Source: Diphasiastrum complanatum
Taxonomy: Eukaryota > Streptophyta > Lycopodiopsida > Lycopodiales > Lycopodiaceae
DNA: 64,000 bases
Assembly: GCA_029204225.1 (NCBI GenBank)
Contig: CM055112.1
Span: 28,794,703-28,858,702, forward strand
Direction of reading: 5' to 3'
Shown: positions 11,179 to 23,977 of the stretch, one piece after another
Numbering within the stretch: position 1 is the stretch's first letter
Layout: each line of letters opens with the position of its first letter
Made by a program: the position numbers and the translations under genes
Notes under the pieces: model-generated
The model's input: only the letters and a program-made list of their open reading frames with translations
Database searches by the model: none
Told to the model about the DNA's origin: nothing

Positions 11179-11454
11179 ACTTAGAATTTGCTTTGCACAG
11201 GAACACAGATCATGCTACACAGTAACACAGACAGAAAATCACTCTCCTTAGCAAGCTCACATAGCAACTATATTTCTCAAAATAAAATTACATTGTACAT
11301 ATAGTTGTTCACTCAGGCAACCCATGCATGACCCAGGTTGCCGTTGGCGGGACGCGTGTCCCGTCGACTTGCCTCGTGGTGAGGCCAGCTGATCCTTATC
11401 CACTGATAGGACCCACAGTACAGTAACACAGTGATTCTAACTTTAATTCTAACT
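11179..11454 (-). repeat. Copia-2 3' LTR (276 bp)
   Basis: Bounded by CCGTG on the left and the polypurine tract on the right. Its length equals that of the partner at 16964-17239. It contains the GC-rich palindrome-like stretch gggacgcgtgtcccgtc. Confidence 0.9.
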
Positions 11455-11507
11455 CTCTCCCTTAAAGTAGAGTCACTTTTTATACAATCATATACATAGC
11501 TTTAAAG

Positions 11508-14500
11508 TCAACAAACTTTAAATACAGAAAGTTTTGATCTAAATTTATCAAACTTTTCTCCAGTAAGTGGCTTAGTGAAAATATCAGCTAGTTGTTCTTC
11601 TGTGCTACAATGAACAACATGAATTTCACGACTCAACAGCCTCTCACGTATGAAGTGATATTGAATCTCAATGTGTTTAGTTCTCGCATGGAACACTGGA
11701 TTCTTTGCTAGCTGAATGCCACTCTGACTGTCACTATGTAAAGTCGTGGGATTTTTCTGCTTTATGCCAATTTCTTCCAAGATTTGTCTCAACCATATAG
11801 CTTCTTGTGCAGCACTACACATTGCCTTATACTCTGCTTCTGTGGTGGAAAGAGCAATTGGACTTTGCTTCTTACTAGACCAAGAAAAGCAATAACCACA
11901 AAACTGGAATATATATCCTGTGGTGGATCTACGATCATCATAGTCACCTCCCCAGTCCGCATCCACATAGCCACACAACTCAGGTAAACCATCATGCTTC
12001 CTGTAAATCAAGCCATACTCTGAAGTGCCTTTCACATAACGCAAAATGCGTTTAGCTGCTTTCCAATGCGTTTCCGTAGGTGCTGCCATAAACTGACTTA
12101 CAATGCCAACAACATAGCATATATCTGGTCTAGTTGTGGTAAGGTAAATCAAGCTCCCTACTAACTGTCTATATAGCGTAGCATCAAATGACTGTGATTC
12201 ATCAAGCTTAGAAAGCTTTTTACCTGGTTCAATAGGAGTGTTTACTGGTTTGCAATCCTGCAACCTAAACCTATGCAGCAACTCTTTGACATACTTCACC
12301 TGTGTTAAACCCACTTCATGTCCTTTTTGCCACACTTCTACTCCAAGGCAGTAATGCATCAGGCTGAGATCCGTCATCTCAAATTGTTCCATGAGGTCTT
12401 TCTTGATCATGTCTATCATCTCTTGATTATTTCCCGTAATAATCAAGTCATCAACATAAAGAGCAATCAAAGCAACCATACCATCAAAGCATAAGACATA
12501 TAGATTTGGATCAGAATGTGTTCTCACCATCCCTTTTGAACGAAAGTAGGCATCAATCCTGCTACACCACGCACGTGGTGCTTGTTTAAGACCATAAAGC
12601 GCTTTCTTCAAGTGACATACTTTATTTTCCTGTCCTTTCGTTACAAAGCCTTCATGTTGATCCATGAACACTTCTTCTTCTAACTCACCATTTAGAAAGG
12701 CAGATTTCACATCCATCTGATGCAAAGGCCAACCAAAATGTGAAGCTAAAGCAATAAGTAGACGTAGAGTATTCCACTTACACACCGGCGCAAAGGTCTC
12801 CCCATAGTCAATGTCTTTATTTTGTGCGTACCCTTTGATTACCAATCTTGCTTTGTGCTTTGCTATGCTTCCATCTGCATGGTACTTAGTTCTGTATACC
12901 CATTTGCAACCAATGGGTTTCTTGCCAACTGGTGGTTCTACTAAGTCCCATGTGCTATGCTTAGCAATTGACTCCATCTCCTCTCCCATGGCCTTGATCC
13001 AAATGTCATCATCCTTCGCTTCACCATAGGTCGAAGGTTCTTTGCTTTGAATAATGCTGGATAACAAAGCATAATTTGCTTCATACCTTTCAGGTAGTAT
13101 CTTCTCTCTTGTTGATCTTCGTAGCTCTCCCTGGTTAGATGATCCTGGAAAGTCATATATATCGCGGCTCTCCATCAATCTCTCAAACCACTTAGGGAGC
13201 TTTCTGTCAGGTGATCGACTTCCTGGTGAAAATGTATCCCACAGTACATCCTTCTCCTTGCGTTTGTCACCTACAATTTCAATCCTTCTTGCACCAAAAG
13301 GTTTGTCCCTACCTCTCCAACATGTTTCATGAGGTTGAGTAGTAGTATCTTGAGATGTATCCTCATGTTCATCACTCGGAAGGTCAATGAATGGATCATC
13401 ATCAGGTGGTATCCTCACTATACCATTTTTCCTACTGGATGTGTCTATCTTCTCAGCATCTTCGTCTTCATACATCTTGGATTCATCAAAGATAACATCT
13501 CGGCTTATATGGATTTTTTTTTCGATTGGATCAAAACATCTATAGCCCTTCACGCGATCATCATACCCTAGGAATATGCACTTGATAGCTTTTACATCAA
13601 GTTTACGTCTTTCTTCCTTAGGAATATGTACAAAGGCCTTACATCCAAAGATTCACAAGTGGTTCACCTTTGGCTTCTTCTTTGTGAATGCTTCCTCAGG
13701 TGTTATTTTTGGTATGGCAATGGTAGGACTTCTATTTTGAAGATAGACTGTCGTGCTACATGCTTCTGACCAAAAATCTTTTGGTAATTTTATCTCAGCT
13801 AGCATAGATCTGGCACTTTCCACAATCGTACGATTTTTGCGCTCAGCTACACCATTGAGAGCAGGAATATGAGCTTGCATATATTGTCTTTTAATCCCAC
13901 ATTGATCACAAAGATCATTGAAGTCATTAGACTTATATTCACCTCCACTATCTGATCTTAGGACCTTGATCTTCTTACCTGTCTGATTTTCAACCAAGTT
14001 TTTGAAGTTTTTGAAGTTATCAAAAGCATCTGATTTCTTCTTCAAGAAGTAGATCCACGTCTCACGTGACATATCATCAATAAAGGTCATGAAATAGAAG
14101 GCTTTTCCAAAGGACATGGTCCTCATGGGCCCGCATAAATCTGTGTGGATTAAATCCAGGATGTTCTTTGCTCTTAAAACACCCTCTTTATTGAACTTCT
14201 CTAGATGCTGCTTCCCATATATACAAGATTCGCACATCGATTTCAAGTGATCTTCTATTGTAGGCAGTCCTGTTACCATCTCCAATTTTCTCATCAAACT
14301 GAGGCTTCCCAAGTTCAAGTGACCAAGCCTCTTGTGCCACAACTCAGTTTGCGAAGGAACGGATGATACAAGTCCATGTTGCCCCTTGATTGTAGCATTC
14401 AACCTGTACAATTTTGTATTGGGCTCTCTTACTCCATTCGCAATAACTTTGAACGTTTGGTTCGCATCCTTCACAAAGCAACGATCATGGGCGAATTCTA

Positions 14501-15647
14501 CTTTCAACTTTTAATCAGTAATGACTCCAACAGAAAGTAGATTTTTCTTCAAACCTGGTACATAAAGTACCTCCCTGATCATCCTGCTTTTGCCATCAGG
14601 CAGTTGGATTGAAACTGTGCCTATCCCCTTGATCATGCACATTTCACCATTTGCTTGTGAAACAGATGTCCCATTATCCAATGCCTTCAAACTACTGAAC
14701 CAGTTCTTGTTACCTGTCATGTGTCTTGTGGCTCCTGAGTCAATATACCATGTTTGATCATCTTGATTAGATAACAATGCAGATATGAAGATGCTAGAGT
14801 CTTCAATCTCACCTTCATCGACAAGGTTACCTGCTTGTTTTGGTTTCCCCTTGCCTTGTTCCGCCAGGAATTTGCGACATTCACTCTTCCAGTGGCCCTT
14901 TTTACCACAATGGAAGCACTTGCCTTTCTTTTTAGTTTTGTTGGAAGATCTCTCATCCTCCTGAGACTTGGCAAATTGCTGCTTGGTCTTCTTTTTGCCC
15001 TTGCCCTTGCCTTGTTTTTGGCGTGTCGCATGTGCCTGATCATTAGTATTTTGACGTCTAGCTTTCACCATTTCTCGTCGTTGCTCTTCCTGCATCAAGA
15101 TTCCTGTGAGTTCGTCAAAGGTTGGCAATCTTTCTCTTGATGCTATTCCGCTCACAAACATCTGATAGGGTTCTGCAATGCCGTATAATGCATTATGCAC
15201 CAGCTCCACATCACGTATGCGCTCTCCAATAGAATGCAGTTCATCTCTCATTGTCTTGATTCTGGTCATGTACGTCTGAATGTGCTCTCCTTGCTCCATG
15301 CGGGCACTATTCAACTTTGACTTCAAAAACATAATTCTTGACGGATTTGACTTCTCGAACTGCTCCTTTAGCACATCCCATGTCTGTCTGGGTGTAATAG
15401 CATCACAAATGTGGGTAATGATGTGATCCTTCACTGATAAGTTAATGAAGGTCAAAGCTTTCCTCATCTTCTTGTCGAACACTTTAATGTCTGCTTCATT
15501 TGGCGGCCTTCTCTCATCACCTGTGACGACTTCCCACACATCTTTCTCCAGCAGTATGTTTTTCATTTTGAATTTCCACACTGCATAGTTGGAAATCCCG
15601 TCCAATTTGCTACTTTCACTCAAAATGGACTCTCCCATGTTTGCCAT
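11508..15647 (-). pseudogene. Copia-2 gag-pol polyprotein frame with two in-frame stops
   Basis: The 1380-codon frame starts with ATG at 15647. The GAG domain occupies roughly residues 1-200 (LDGISNYAVWKFKM, ALYGIAEPYQMFVSG). The zinc knuckle is CFHCGKKGHWKSEC at about 243 and the protease active site is WYIDSGATRHM at about 300. After a TAA at 14511-14513 the same frame continues with GAG-pre-integrase (LWHKRLGHLNLG), then integrase (LIHTDLCGPM, LRSDSGGEY, NGVAERKNRT). After a TGA at about 13650-13652 comes reverse transcriptase (WVYRTKYHADGS, YVDDLIITG) and RNase H (ADWGGDYDDRRSTTGY, SSKKQSPIALSTTEAEY, LADIFTKPL). All domains are in copia order. Only these two stops break an otherwise intact frame, so this element died recently or needs readthrough. 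Confidence 0.9.
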
Positions 15648-16950
15648 CGCAAAACTGCTTGAAACTTCTGCCTTAGGCTAAGAACGGTATGTCAAGGCCA
15701 ACAGTGATGTCAAAAGTTGAAAATAATGACCTGCACTTTTTTTCTTACCAGTCCACTCGCTGCTTTTCCACCAATTTGAAAGCCAAATCGGCGTCGCCTT
15801 CCGAAATGCACTTAGTCGTCAACTCCCAACAACGCGCCCAGTGGAATGGTGAAACTACTTCTGGCGTACTCTGAACACTTTCTCCGCTGCAACTGCTCTA
15901 TTTTGCTATACCGTACTTGCAGGTACAGTCCGGGTGCCCTTCGTTTGGAGGTTATAGCCTTTCGTTTGGGTCAAAACGGGCAAAGGACCCAAAAATAGGG
16001 ACTTTTCTAGCTTTTGAATTGTTTCTTCACTTTGAAGAAACTTCACTCTTCACTTGTGAAGGGACCCAACTCAACTTTCAGTATGAAAATTTTTAATGCA
16101 GTTGAAGGCCAGAATGCACTTCAATTCTTCAGGACCCTGTTTAAAGCTCATCCAATGGCTGAACCAAATCTTGTGGTTCACATTTCTCTCCCACCAAATC
16201 TTGTGGCTGGACCGTTGATTCATTTGACACCTCATCCACAAGTTCAAAGTACATCTGGGCATCAAACTAAACTCTTGCAGATGCTATGGTCTTCCATACA
16301 CTAAGCTGAGTGTTGCGTTGGGCGCGCGAACAGCCCTCGACTTCCCTGCCTGCGGCCGCGTCTTCCTTCCCTGAAAAATGTTGGATCAAACTCTCCTGTA
16401 GATCATTTTGAACATGATCTGAGGCCTGGAGCAGGGTCGCCCTACTGAATCCATGACTGTAGAGTGTTCAGTCAGGAAATTCTGTGGAGAAACGGTGATT
16501 TTAGCTCAACTTGACAAAGTGGCTTTTTCACCTTTTTATCGCAAATCTGCTAGGTTAACTGTCTGGAGACAAATCTCTGAAACAAACCTTAGAATCTCTC
16601 CATGGCTCATTGACAATGTGATTAGCTTCCTTCCTGTCCTTACGGCATCCAAAACGGTGCACAAACAGCGAAGAAATCACTAGTTATGTATAAAAACCGT
16701 AACTCCAAGTCCGGTTTCAATTTTCAGCTGGCTTTGAAATTGTCAATTTTTCACCAAATTTTTCCCTGTCTGATGCTATGCACAGGCTAATAATCCCTCT
16801 GCTGAGCTTACCAAGCCTCTATAAATTAGAAACCGTGCACCAGTGCTTCTCTTTCTGTCTTCAACCCGCCGTAAAACCCCGAACTCTCAGAAGATAGTTC
16901 TCCCGAAGCTCTCTTCAACGGCGACACTGTACTGTGTACACTCCCTATAC
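15648..16950 (-). other. Copia-2 leader (non-coding)
   Basis: About 1.3 kb between the primer-binding site and the gag ATG, unusually long for copia. No conserved domain was found in its short frames. It would form the untranslated leader of the genomic RNA. Confidence 0.6.
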
Positions 16951-16963
16951 GACTCTGATACCA
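16951..16963 (-). promoter_or_regulatory. Copia-2 primer-binding site
   Basis: The minus strand reads TGGTATCAGAGTC directly abutting the 5' LTR, the initiator Met tRNA type. Confidence 0.85.
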
Positions 16964-17239
16964 ACTTAGAATTTGCTTTGCATAGGAACACAGATCATGC
17001 TACACAGTAACATAGACAGAAAATCACTCTCCTCAGCAAGCTCACATAGCAACTGTATTTCTCAAAATGAAATTACACTGTACATATAGTTGTTCACTCA
17101 GGCAACCCATGCATGACCCAGGTTGCCGTTGGCGGGACGCGTGTCCCGTCGACTTGCCTTGTGGCGAGGCCAGTTGATCCTTATCCACTAATAGACTCCA
17201 CAGTACAGTAACACAGTGATTCTAACTTTATTTCTAACT
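16964..17239 (-). repeat. Copia-2 5' LTR (276 bp)
   Basis: Partner of 11179-11454, with about 95 percent identity by eye. It is flanked by CCGTG at 17240-17244. Confidence 0.9.
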
Positions 17240-17244
17240 CCGTG

Positions 17245-17330
17245 GTGCTCTCCGGACTACTTGCAAGGGAGCGACAGGTACAAGTTGGCCCATTGGATCC
17301 ATTGGTGCTGGTTCCGGTTCTGCCTCTTGT
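17245..17330 (-). pseudogene. Gypsy-1 gag, N-terminal part
   Basis: The minus strand from an ATG at about 17330 reads MQQEAEPEPAPMDPMGQLVP and continues to the Copia-2 insertion point. It is in frame with SRMEIPKYDGS on the far side (about 11180-11150). The acidic/proline-rich start is usual for gypsy gag. Confidence 0.6.
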
Positions 17331-17499
17331 TGCATGGCTGCTAATTTGGGAAGGTGTGGTGCTTGATTTGCTGTCCTTCGTGCTATTGATCATCCCGATC
17401 TCAGATTCATCCGATGGTGGGCTCCAAAGTGATTGGATCTTGCTTATATAGTAGGATGTTGTCTGGATTTCAAGAATCTGATCGATCTGATTGGCCAGA

Positions 17500-18450
17500 A
17501 GTGAATTTTAGGCCTTTTACGGTGGTTTTCCCTTAATAACTTTTCTCCTTGCACTGATTGATCTGAGATTTTGACAGTAGCTGGATCTGATGTAGATCTT
17601 TCCACTGATCTAGTCTGCGAGGGTTATCTTGTGCAAGGGTTGGTTGTGCGAGGGTTCTTTAGTTATTTTTGCAGATAAAAAATCTGATATCTCTCTGATC
17701 TTTGGGAAGTAACTCTTGCAAGGCTCACAGTAGCTAAATCTGGGTCAGATCTCACTATAGAATTCACTGCGAGAGTTAACTCTTGCAAGAAGTGAAAATT
17801 TCACTGTCTACGAGGTTCAAAACCACTTTTCTGGCTTGATCTTCACCAAATCTCAAAACTAACTCTTGCAGGCTTCATCACTGATGTAAATTGACATTCT
17901 AAATCGACTAAGAGGGTTTGCGAGAGTTCTTATTGGAAGGATTTGTTGGATCTTCACTTTTTAGTAATTTTTTAGCACTTAAACCCAATTTTCTGCTCAC
18001 TGGAATCAAACTAACTCTCGCAAGCTCTTCTGTGTCCTGGTCTCACTGAGATGGAACTTCACAATCCTCTACGAGAGTTCTTGACCACTGGAACTGAAAA
18101 TTTTGCTGTCTGCGAGGGTTCACTTGTACTTTCCCGTCTTTTTTTCACTAGGAACTCTCGCACAGGCACTTAGACATCAAACTAACTCTCGCAAGCTTCT
18201 CTGTGTCCTGGTCTCACGATGGAGCTTCAGAGGGCTTTGCGAGAGTTCTTATGAAGATTTGAATTTTTTCGGATTTTTTCAAGGGTTTTTTGAATTTTTA
18301 ATGATTTTTCGCTGATTTTTACAATCTGCTTGGAACTAACTCTCGCAGGCTTCTATGGTACCCTAGAGCTGCTGCCAGTCATGCAAGAGTTAATTCACAC
18401 TGGTTCTGGAGATATAAATATCTGATGAGTTCTTAGGCTCTTTTTCCCTC
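17500..18450. repeat. Gypsy-1 leader with repeated TGCGAGAGTT / AACTCTCGCA motifs
   Basis: At least fourteen copies of tgcgagrgtt or its reverse complement alternate across this leader (for example 17768, 17862, 17911, 18008, 18070, 18111, 18152, 18180, 18238 and 18333). Two longer units, 18005-18050 and 18177-18222, share 'aactaactctcgcaagct...tgtgtcctggtctcac' and are 172 bp apart. Forward and reverse copies could pair, making a strongly structured RNA leader. Confidence 0.7.
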
Positions 18451-18686
18451 CAAAATTGCAGATTGGTGTGTTTTTTTGGGTTTTTGGGCTGGTTGGTTTG
18501 GGTTTCAAGCCCTTAGAGGCTGTTCAAGGCCTTCTCTACCCTCTCACACCTCCTCCGCTAGCTGTGAACAGTCCAAACACAAAAAAATACAGAAAACTAA
18601 TTCTAAACACCCAAAAATCTACCTAAAACTACTCTAAAAAGCAAGAAAATAGCTAAAATACAGCTAAACTAGTTAGTGGAAACCTA

Positions 18687-18704
18687 TCCCCGGCAACGGT
18701 GCCA
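18687..18704 (-). promoter_or_regulatory. Gypsy-1 primer-binding site (tRNA-Asp type)
   Basis: The minus strand reads TGGCACCGTTGCCGGGGA one base after the 5' LTR. This is complementary to the 3' end of plant Asp tRNA except one position, and is the usual priming site of several plant gypsy lineages. Confidence 0.85.
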
Positions 18705-18705
18705 T

Positions 18706-19514
18706 TGTAGGGTCAAAGATCTTGCGTAGTATAGTCCTCCCCAAGGGTTAGATTACTGGATAGGTACCTAACTATGCATAGATGCTAATTTTAGTTAGTT
18801 TCCTACTTCCTCCCTAACTCTATTCACCACTAACACTACTCTCCCTTAACTCTACTCCTCTACTCTAACATTCATCATTATTTGGGTGAAGGAAAGGGAT
18901 ACAAAAGGAGAGGAAGAGAGAAGAGAAGAGAGAAAGAGAGAGAGAGATGAGATGGAGGTTAGCTCAAATGCTCAATGTCATTGCTTATGGAAAAACCTTA
19001 ACTAGCATAAGCAAAAAGCATGGGAAATGAAAATAACAAGCAATCACAGCAATAGCATAAACAAGATTGATTAGCAAATGAGGATGCTTGAGCTCTCAAA
19101 ATGGTAGAGTCTCCTCCTCTTTATTAAGCATGAAAATAGTGTACAAATGGTGCCTTTTTATAAAATGGGGAAGGCCCTTGCCCCTCAATCCTATTGGCTA
19201 ATATTCACATTGATCCTATCCATTCATCTTGGACCCAACTTGATCCAAGGGTCCACAAAAAGTACATTGGAAATCACAAGATTCATGTGAGTCCAAAATT
19301 GGACCCAACTCTAGAAGTAAACTCTAAGTTTAGAATTGACTTTGGGCCTCAAGTTTTATTATAATTACAAAGGGCCCAAGTCTATTATTTTATTTACAAT
19401 TTCACTTGCGTGCTCATTGGGCCATGGGCTTATACACGCAGGATGCCATGCCCTCGCAACACATTTTATTGGATGATTTTATTTATTTACACTTTGTTGG
19501 GAATACCCCTAACA
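18706..19514 (-). repeat. Gypsy-1 5' LTR (809 bp)
   Basis: Partner of 6210-6945. It begins TGTTAGGGG on the minus strand and ends GACCCTACA before the primer site. It has about 70 bp more than the 3' copy near 19400-19480. Confidence 0.88.
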
Positions 19515-19519
19515 CACTT

Positions 19520-20510
<991 letters not shown>

Positions 20511-20667
20511 TTAAAAAAACTTCTAGTCTTTTGGTGGGAAACTTGGTTTTTATCGAACAGCTATGATCAGTGCATAGTATAGGGATTCAATCTAACGATG
20601 AGCATCTTCAAGCACCTGGTGCACTAAGAGGTACTGGAATTTCTATAAGAGGGAAGATCACTACAAC

Positions 20668-20670
<3 letters not shown>

Positions 20671-20756
<86 letters not shown>
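20671..20756 (+). repeat. (CT)n microsatellite, ~86 bp
   Basis: A perfect dinucleotide run. Its flanks differ from those of the first two tracts. Confidence 0.97.
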
Positions 20757-20759
<3 letters not shown>

Positions 20760-21277
20760 TTAGCTCTCTTGGTTTGCTTCTCTACTGCTGCCATCTCTGC
20801 CTCGATATAGACTTTTTGGTTTCAGTTTTTTGGTAGTTTAGGGTTTAGGTTACAACAAAGTTCAAACCTGAAGAATTGTGCGTAACCAAAACATGAACCA
20901 TGCATTTGCGAGATCAACAATTGCCATGATCGATTCTGAATTGGAAGAAAAAATATGATAGTTAGTATGGATGGCTACCTGCTACTTTGAGAAGAATCAA
21001 AAGTGTACCAATTGCACAATCTCAAGAGGGCCTAGTTCTCAGATCCAAACTTAAAGACGTGTTAAATATTACATGCTAAGCACTAATCTAAATAACAAAA
21101 AAAAGTGATACAATTAGGGCTGCACATCTTTCCGTGAGCACAAAACTAGACAGTCCAAAGTTTTACAAGGAAAAAAGAACTTCTTGCCATCTAAACAAGA
21201 CTAACAGTAGTTTCTTTATCTAGAGAGAGCACCTCAATTTCTGTTAGGAGTGGCTGGTGAATAAACATGTTTGTGTT

Positions 21278-22294
21278 CTAGTCTAGCCCTAGCAATCTAA
21301 GAAAAACATAGTACAAATGTTTGCATGCTAGATACGACTTTCCCTCCATGTGACAAGCTTGAAAATCCGCACATGTGCAAGACGGTTGTTGTGCTATGCG
21401 AACATCGTACTCTCCCTCGTGGTCTAAACAAATCATTGTAATGGTAAAGATTTCATGGTGTTCTTCTTTGACACACTTAACAACCTTCACACTCGCCAAC
21501 ATAGTAAGACACCAATCAATGCGTTGTTGTGCCTTGAGTGAGATCGTCGTTCTGATTTTAAATCGTCTTCTGGGTGGCATAGTGTCTTCTGCGCTTGGGA
21601 AAGATGAGTCATGATCTTCAGTGGTGCCATGTCCTGGTGGTTGCTATCTTGGTGTGCAATGTCCTGGTGTGCAATGTTATTCATGAGAGTTTGATGCATC
21701 AGCACCCCTTTGATGAGAAATTGGTGGCTTGCCCCCATCCACAACCTGCATTTGTAAGACATAACCTCCACGTGTCAGGATCTCAGCTTCCCGTTGAGTT
21801 AAATTAGTGCCTTTGGCGACTGGCCAAATGCTGGGAAGTTTATGAGGCATTTGAGTAAATTTCCATTTGTTTGTTTTCCATGTGTGTGTGCAATCACCAG
21901 CACAAAACCACATAAATTGTGGAGTGCTTCCTTTAATATGCTTTCTAATACCGTAGAAGGAAGGCCTTGCGATACCTCTCATTGAACAACCAATAGGACG
22001 TTCACAAGGACCCTCTTTAGGAATCAACCCGAGACACTTGACTCGACTATTGATAGTTGCTCTTCGTATTGCCCACATACTTATGTGTACATCCTCTTCA
22101 ACCACTGGCTTCCCATCCACCTTGCATTCCTCCTCCCTGTGGGTAGCGGCAAAAATTATTTGTTTAGGAATAGCACGACGTCCTCTATATATATTTTAGT
22201 TATTGTACTCTGGCCGATGGCTTGCATTCTCTTTGATTCCAACAGTTTTACTAGGCTTTCTTTTTCTTCCCACAGTCTCCTTATCACCCTCCAT
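21278..22294 (-). pseudogene. SWIM zinc-finger protein gene with an in-frame stop
   Basis: On the minus strand a frame from ATG 22294 begins with a basic stretch (GRKRKPSK, nuclear-signal-like) and meets a TAA at about 22196-22198. The same frame then reopens to a Cys/Trp-rich region (CLGLIPKEGPCERPIGC, WFCAGDCTHTWKTNKW). A 102 bp intron, 21745-21644 (GT...AG), joins it in phase to a second exon, 21643-21278. That exon carries RTTISLKAQQRIDWCL and the SWIM signature C-T-C...C-K-H (PSCTCADFQACH, YLACKHLYYVFLRLLGLD). SWIM fingers occur in MuDR-type transposases and in ubiquitin-ligase-like plant proteins; the short length and intron favour a host-type gene. The single stop may be a real nonsense mutation, or the true gene may start at an internal or upstream exon. 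Confidence 0.55.
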
Positions 22295-22432
22295 GTGGTC
22301 TGGTTGATGGTACATAGGCATACCAAATGTGCGTGTTTGGATGGGATGTCATGCTCTTTGCTGAAAGGAGGGCGGGCTCTTTGATGGGATGAAATGCGTG
22401 GTTGGATCTAGGTTGATAGCGAGGCAAAACGG

Positions 22433-22494
22433 GTGGCTGACCTCTATGCTTGTGTGCATAAAAGTGGCTGCCCTCTATGCTTGTGTGCATAAAC
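22433..22494. repeat. 31 bp direct duplication
   Basis: Two adjacent copies of gtggctg(a/c)cctctatgcttg followed by tgtgcataaaa. Confidence 0.85.
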
Positions 22495-22994
22495 CCTCTA
22501 CAAGCATAAATCCCTAAACCCTTGATGAACGTAAACCCCTTATGAGACCTCTTAAAGGAGAATGCTTGCAAGAAAAATAGAAAGCAAAAAGCAAAAGCAG
22601 TAAGCAACATAGAGACAACAACAAGCAAGAACGATAAGATCAGCTAGAAACGTAGAATAAACAAAAACAAGAACAAGCAAAAATCGTAGCTAAAACATAG
22701 AGCAATCGAGAAAAAGAGCGGCAACGACGCCAATGTTGTGTCTTCAGCATCCACACCGGCTATGGCTCAACTAGTCTACGCTATGGCTTCTCCAATTAGC
22801 TTGGATATGGATGCAAGAAAGACAGTCACGAGCCTGGTGGTGATTATTCTGAGGGTAAGATCCACTCTTCTCTCTTTTCTCTCCTTAGTTTCTAGCAAAT
22901 GACGGCTTAACCTAAAAGATAAAACCCTAAACTAAATCTCATCCTCTAAGGCTTACCCTATTAGAGAATGGAGGGCCTAGATTAACTTAACTTG

Positions 22995-23070
22995 TTGCCA
23001 GATGAATAATATACAATACAATGTGAAGTAACACATGAATAATATACAATACAATGTGAAGTAACACAGT
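22995..23070. repeat. Tandem duplication of a ~33 bp AT-rich unit
   Basis: atgaataatatacaatacaa followed by tgtgaagtaacac occurs twice in direct succession. Confidence 0.8.
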
Positions 23071-23975
23071 ACATGAAACCACACAAGGGAGAACACTCAA
23101 AGAGAAAGATAGGCTTGTATTGCAAATGAGGTTCTTCTCGAAAATGGACTCTTCCACTCCTATTTATACTTGGAGTGGTGGTCACTTACAAAAATATACT
23201 GTGGGACAAGTAAGCCACATAGAATAACTTAATTTTGAATCACACTGGTGCCATGGGACAAATCCCCAATAGGCCTTTGTGACTAATTACATAACTTGAA
23301 ATCACATATCTATGTGCAATGCCCATGACAATTTAAACTTAGAACTAAATAACTTAAGCCATTACGGATAAAGTAAAAGCCTAAACTTGATGGGCAAGTT
23401 CTATGTTTAAATTTTATCTTGCTTGTATTTTTAAAGATGTTCCGTAAGATGGCTAAAATATTCCTTGGAATATCAGCCTACAATGTTGTTTAACAACATC
23501 CTAGAATCAAGGCACTTATCTATGAGGGAATGTGCTTCCAAGGCATATGAAGAGTTATTTGCACCATATCATACTTGGGCAATCCGGAAAACGGTGACAC
23601 CAGGAATGTATATGCTCCCTTCAAAGGGCCATTTTTCGAGAAAGATCCATGAGGATGAAACTTCCGCAGGGGCTCAAATGTAAGTATATATACGGGCTGC
23701 AACACCAATAATTGATTTCAGAAATGCAATGTTCATAGCAAGAAGGAAAGGAAGATGTGCATGACACGCAGAGATCGCAATAGTATCAATCAAGCAGGTT
23801 GCTGTTAGAATCCATGGATCGATCTCAAGTTGCAGGAGAATTGAAAACTGTTTAAGGAGACCCACATAAGTGTGTTTGAGATCAGGCAGCTACTAACGGA
23901 CAATTAAGTCATAAAACTTCCAATCTCGCAACACAAGCAGAATATGTAACAAAGCAATTTCAACCACAGCAAACT
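23071..23975. other. No recognisable gene
   Basis: Only short frames without family resemblance were seen. Confidence 0.45.
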
Positions 23976-23977
23976 GA

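Larger units (their letters stand above)
11174..17244 (-). mobile_element. Copia-2: near-complete Ty1/copia element nested in Gypsy-1 gag
   Basis: It is flanked by the 5 bp target duplication CCGTG at 11174-11178 and 17240-17244. LTRs of 276 bp lie at 11179-11454 (3') and 16964-17239 (5') on the minus strand. The primer-binding site is 16951-16963 and a polypurine tract (AAGGGAGAG on the minus strand) adjoins the 3' LTR. The LTRs differ at roughly 13 of 276 positions, nearly all transitions, so the insertion is moderately old. The LTR termini are AGTTAG...CTAAGT instead of the usual TG...CA. One gag-pol frame fills 15647-11508 with two in-frame stops. Confidence 0.92.
6205..19519 (-). mobile_element. 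Gypsy-1: Ty3/gypsy element, deletion derivative, hosting nested Copia-2
   Basis: The whole insertion is bounded by the 5 bp duplication CACTT at 6205-6209 and 19515-19519. LTRs are 6210-6945 (3') and 18706-19514 (5') on the minus strand, with TG...CA termini. The primer-binding site is at 18687-18704. Coding remnants on the minus strand, in element order, are gag (split by Copia-2), aspartic protease (8430-9287) and the integrase C-terminus (about 7850-8370). The reverse transcriptase, RNase H and integrase core are missing between about 8370 and 8430. The element therefore could not replicate alone, but it keeps both LTRs, primer site, gag and protease remnants. Confidence 0.88.
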
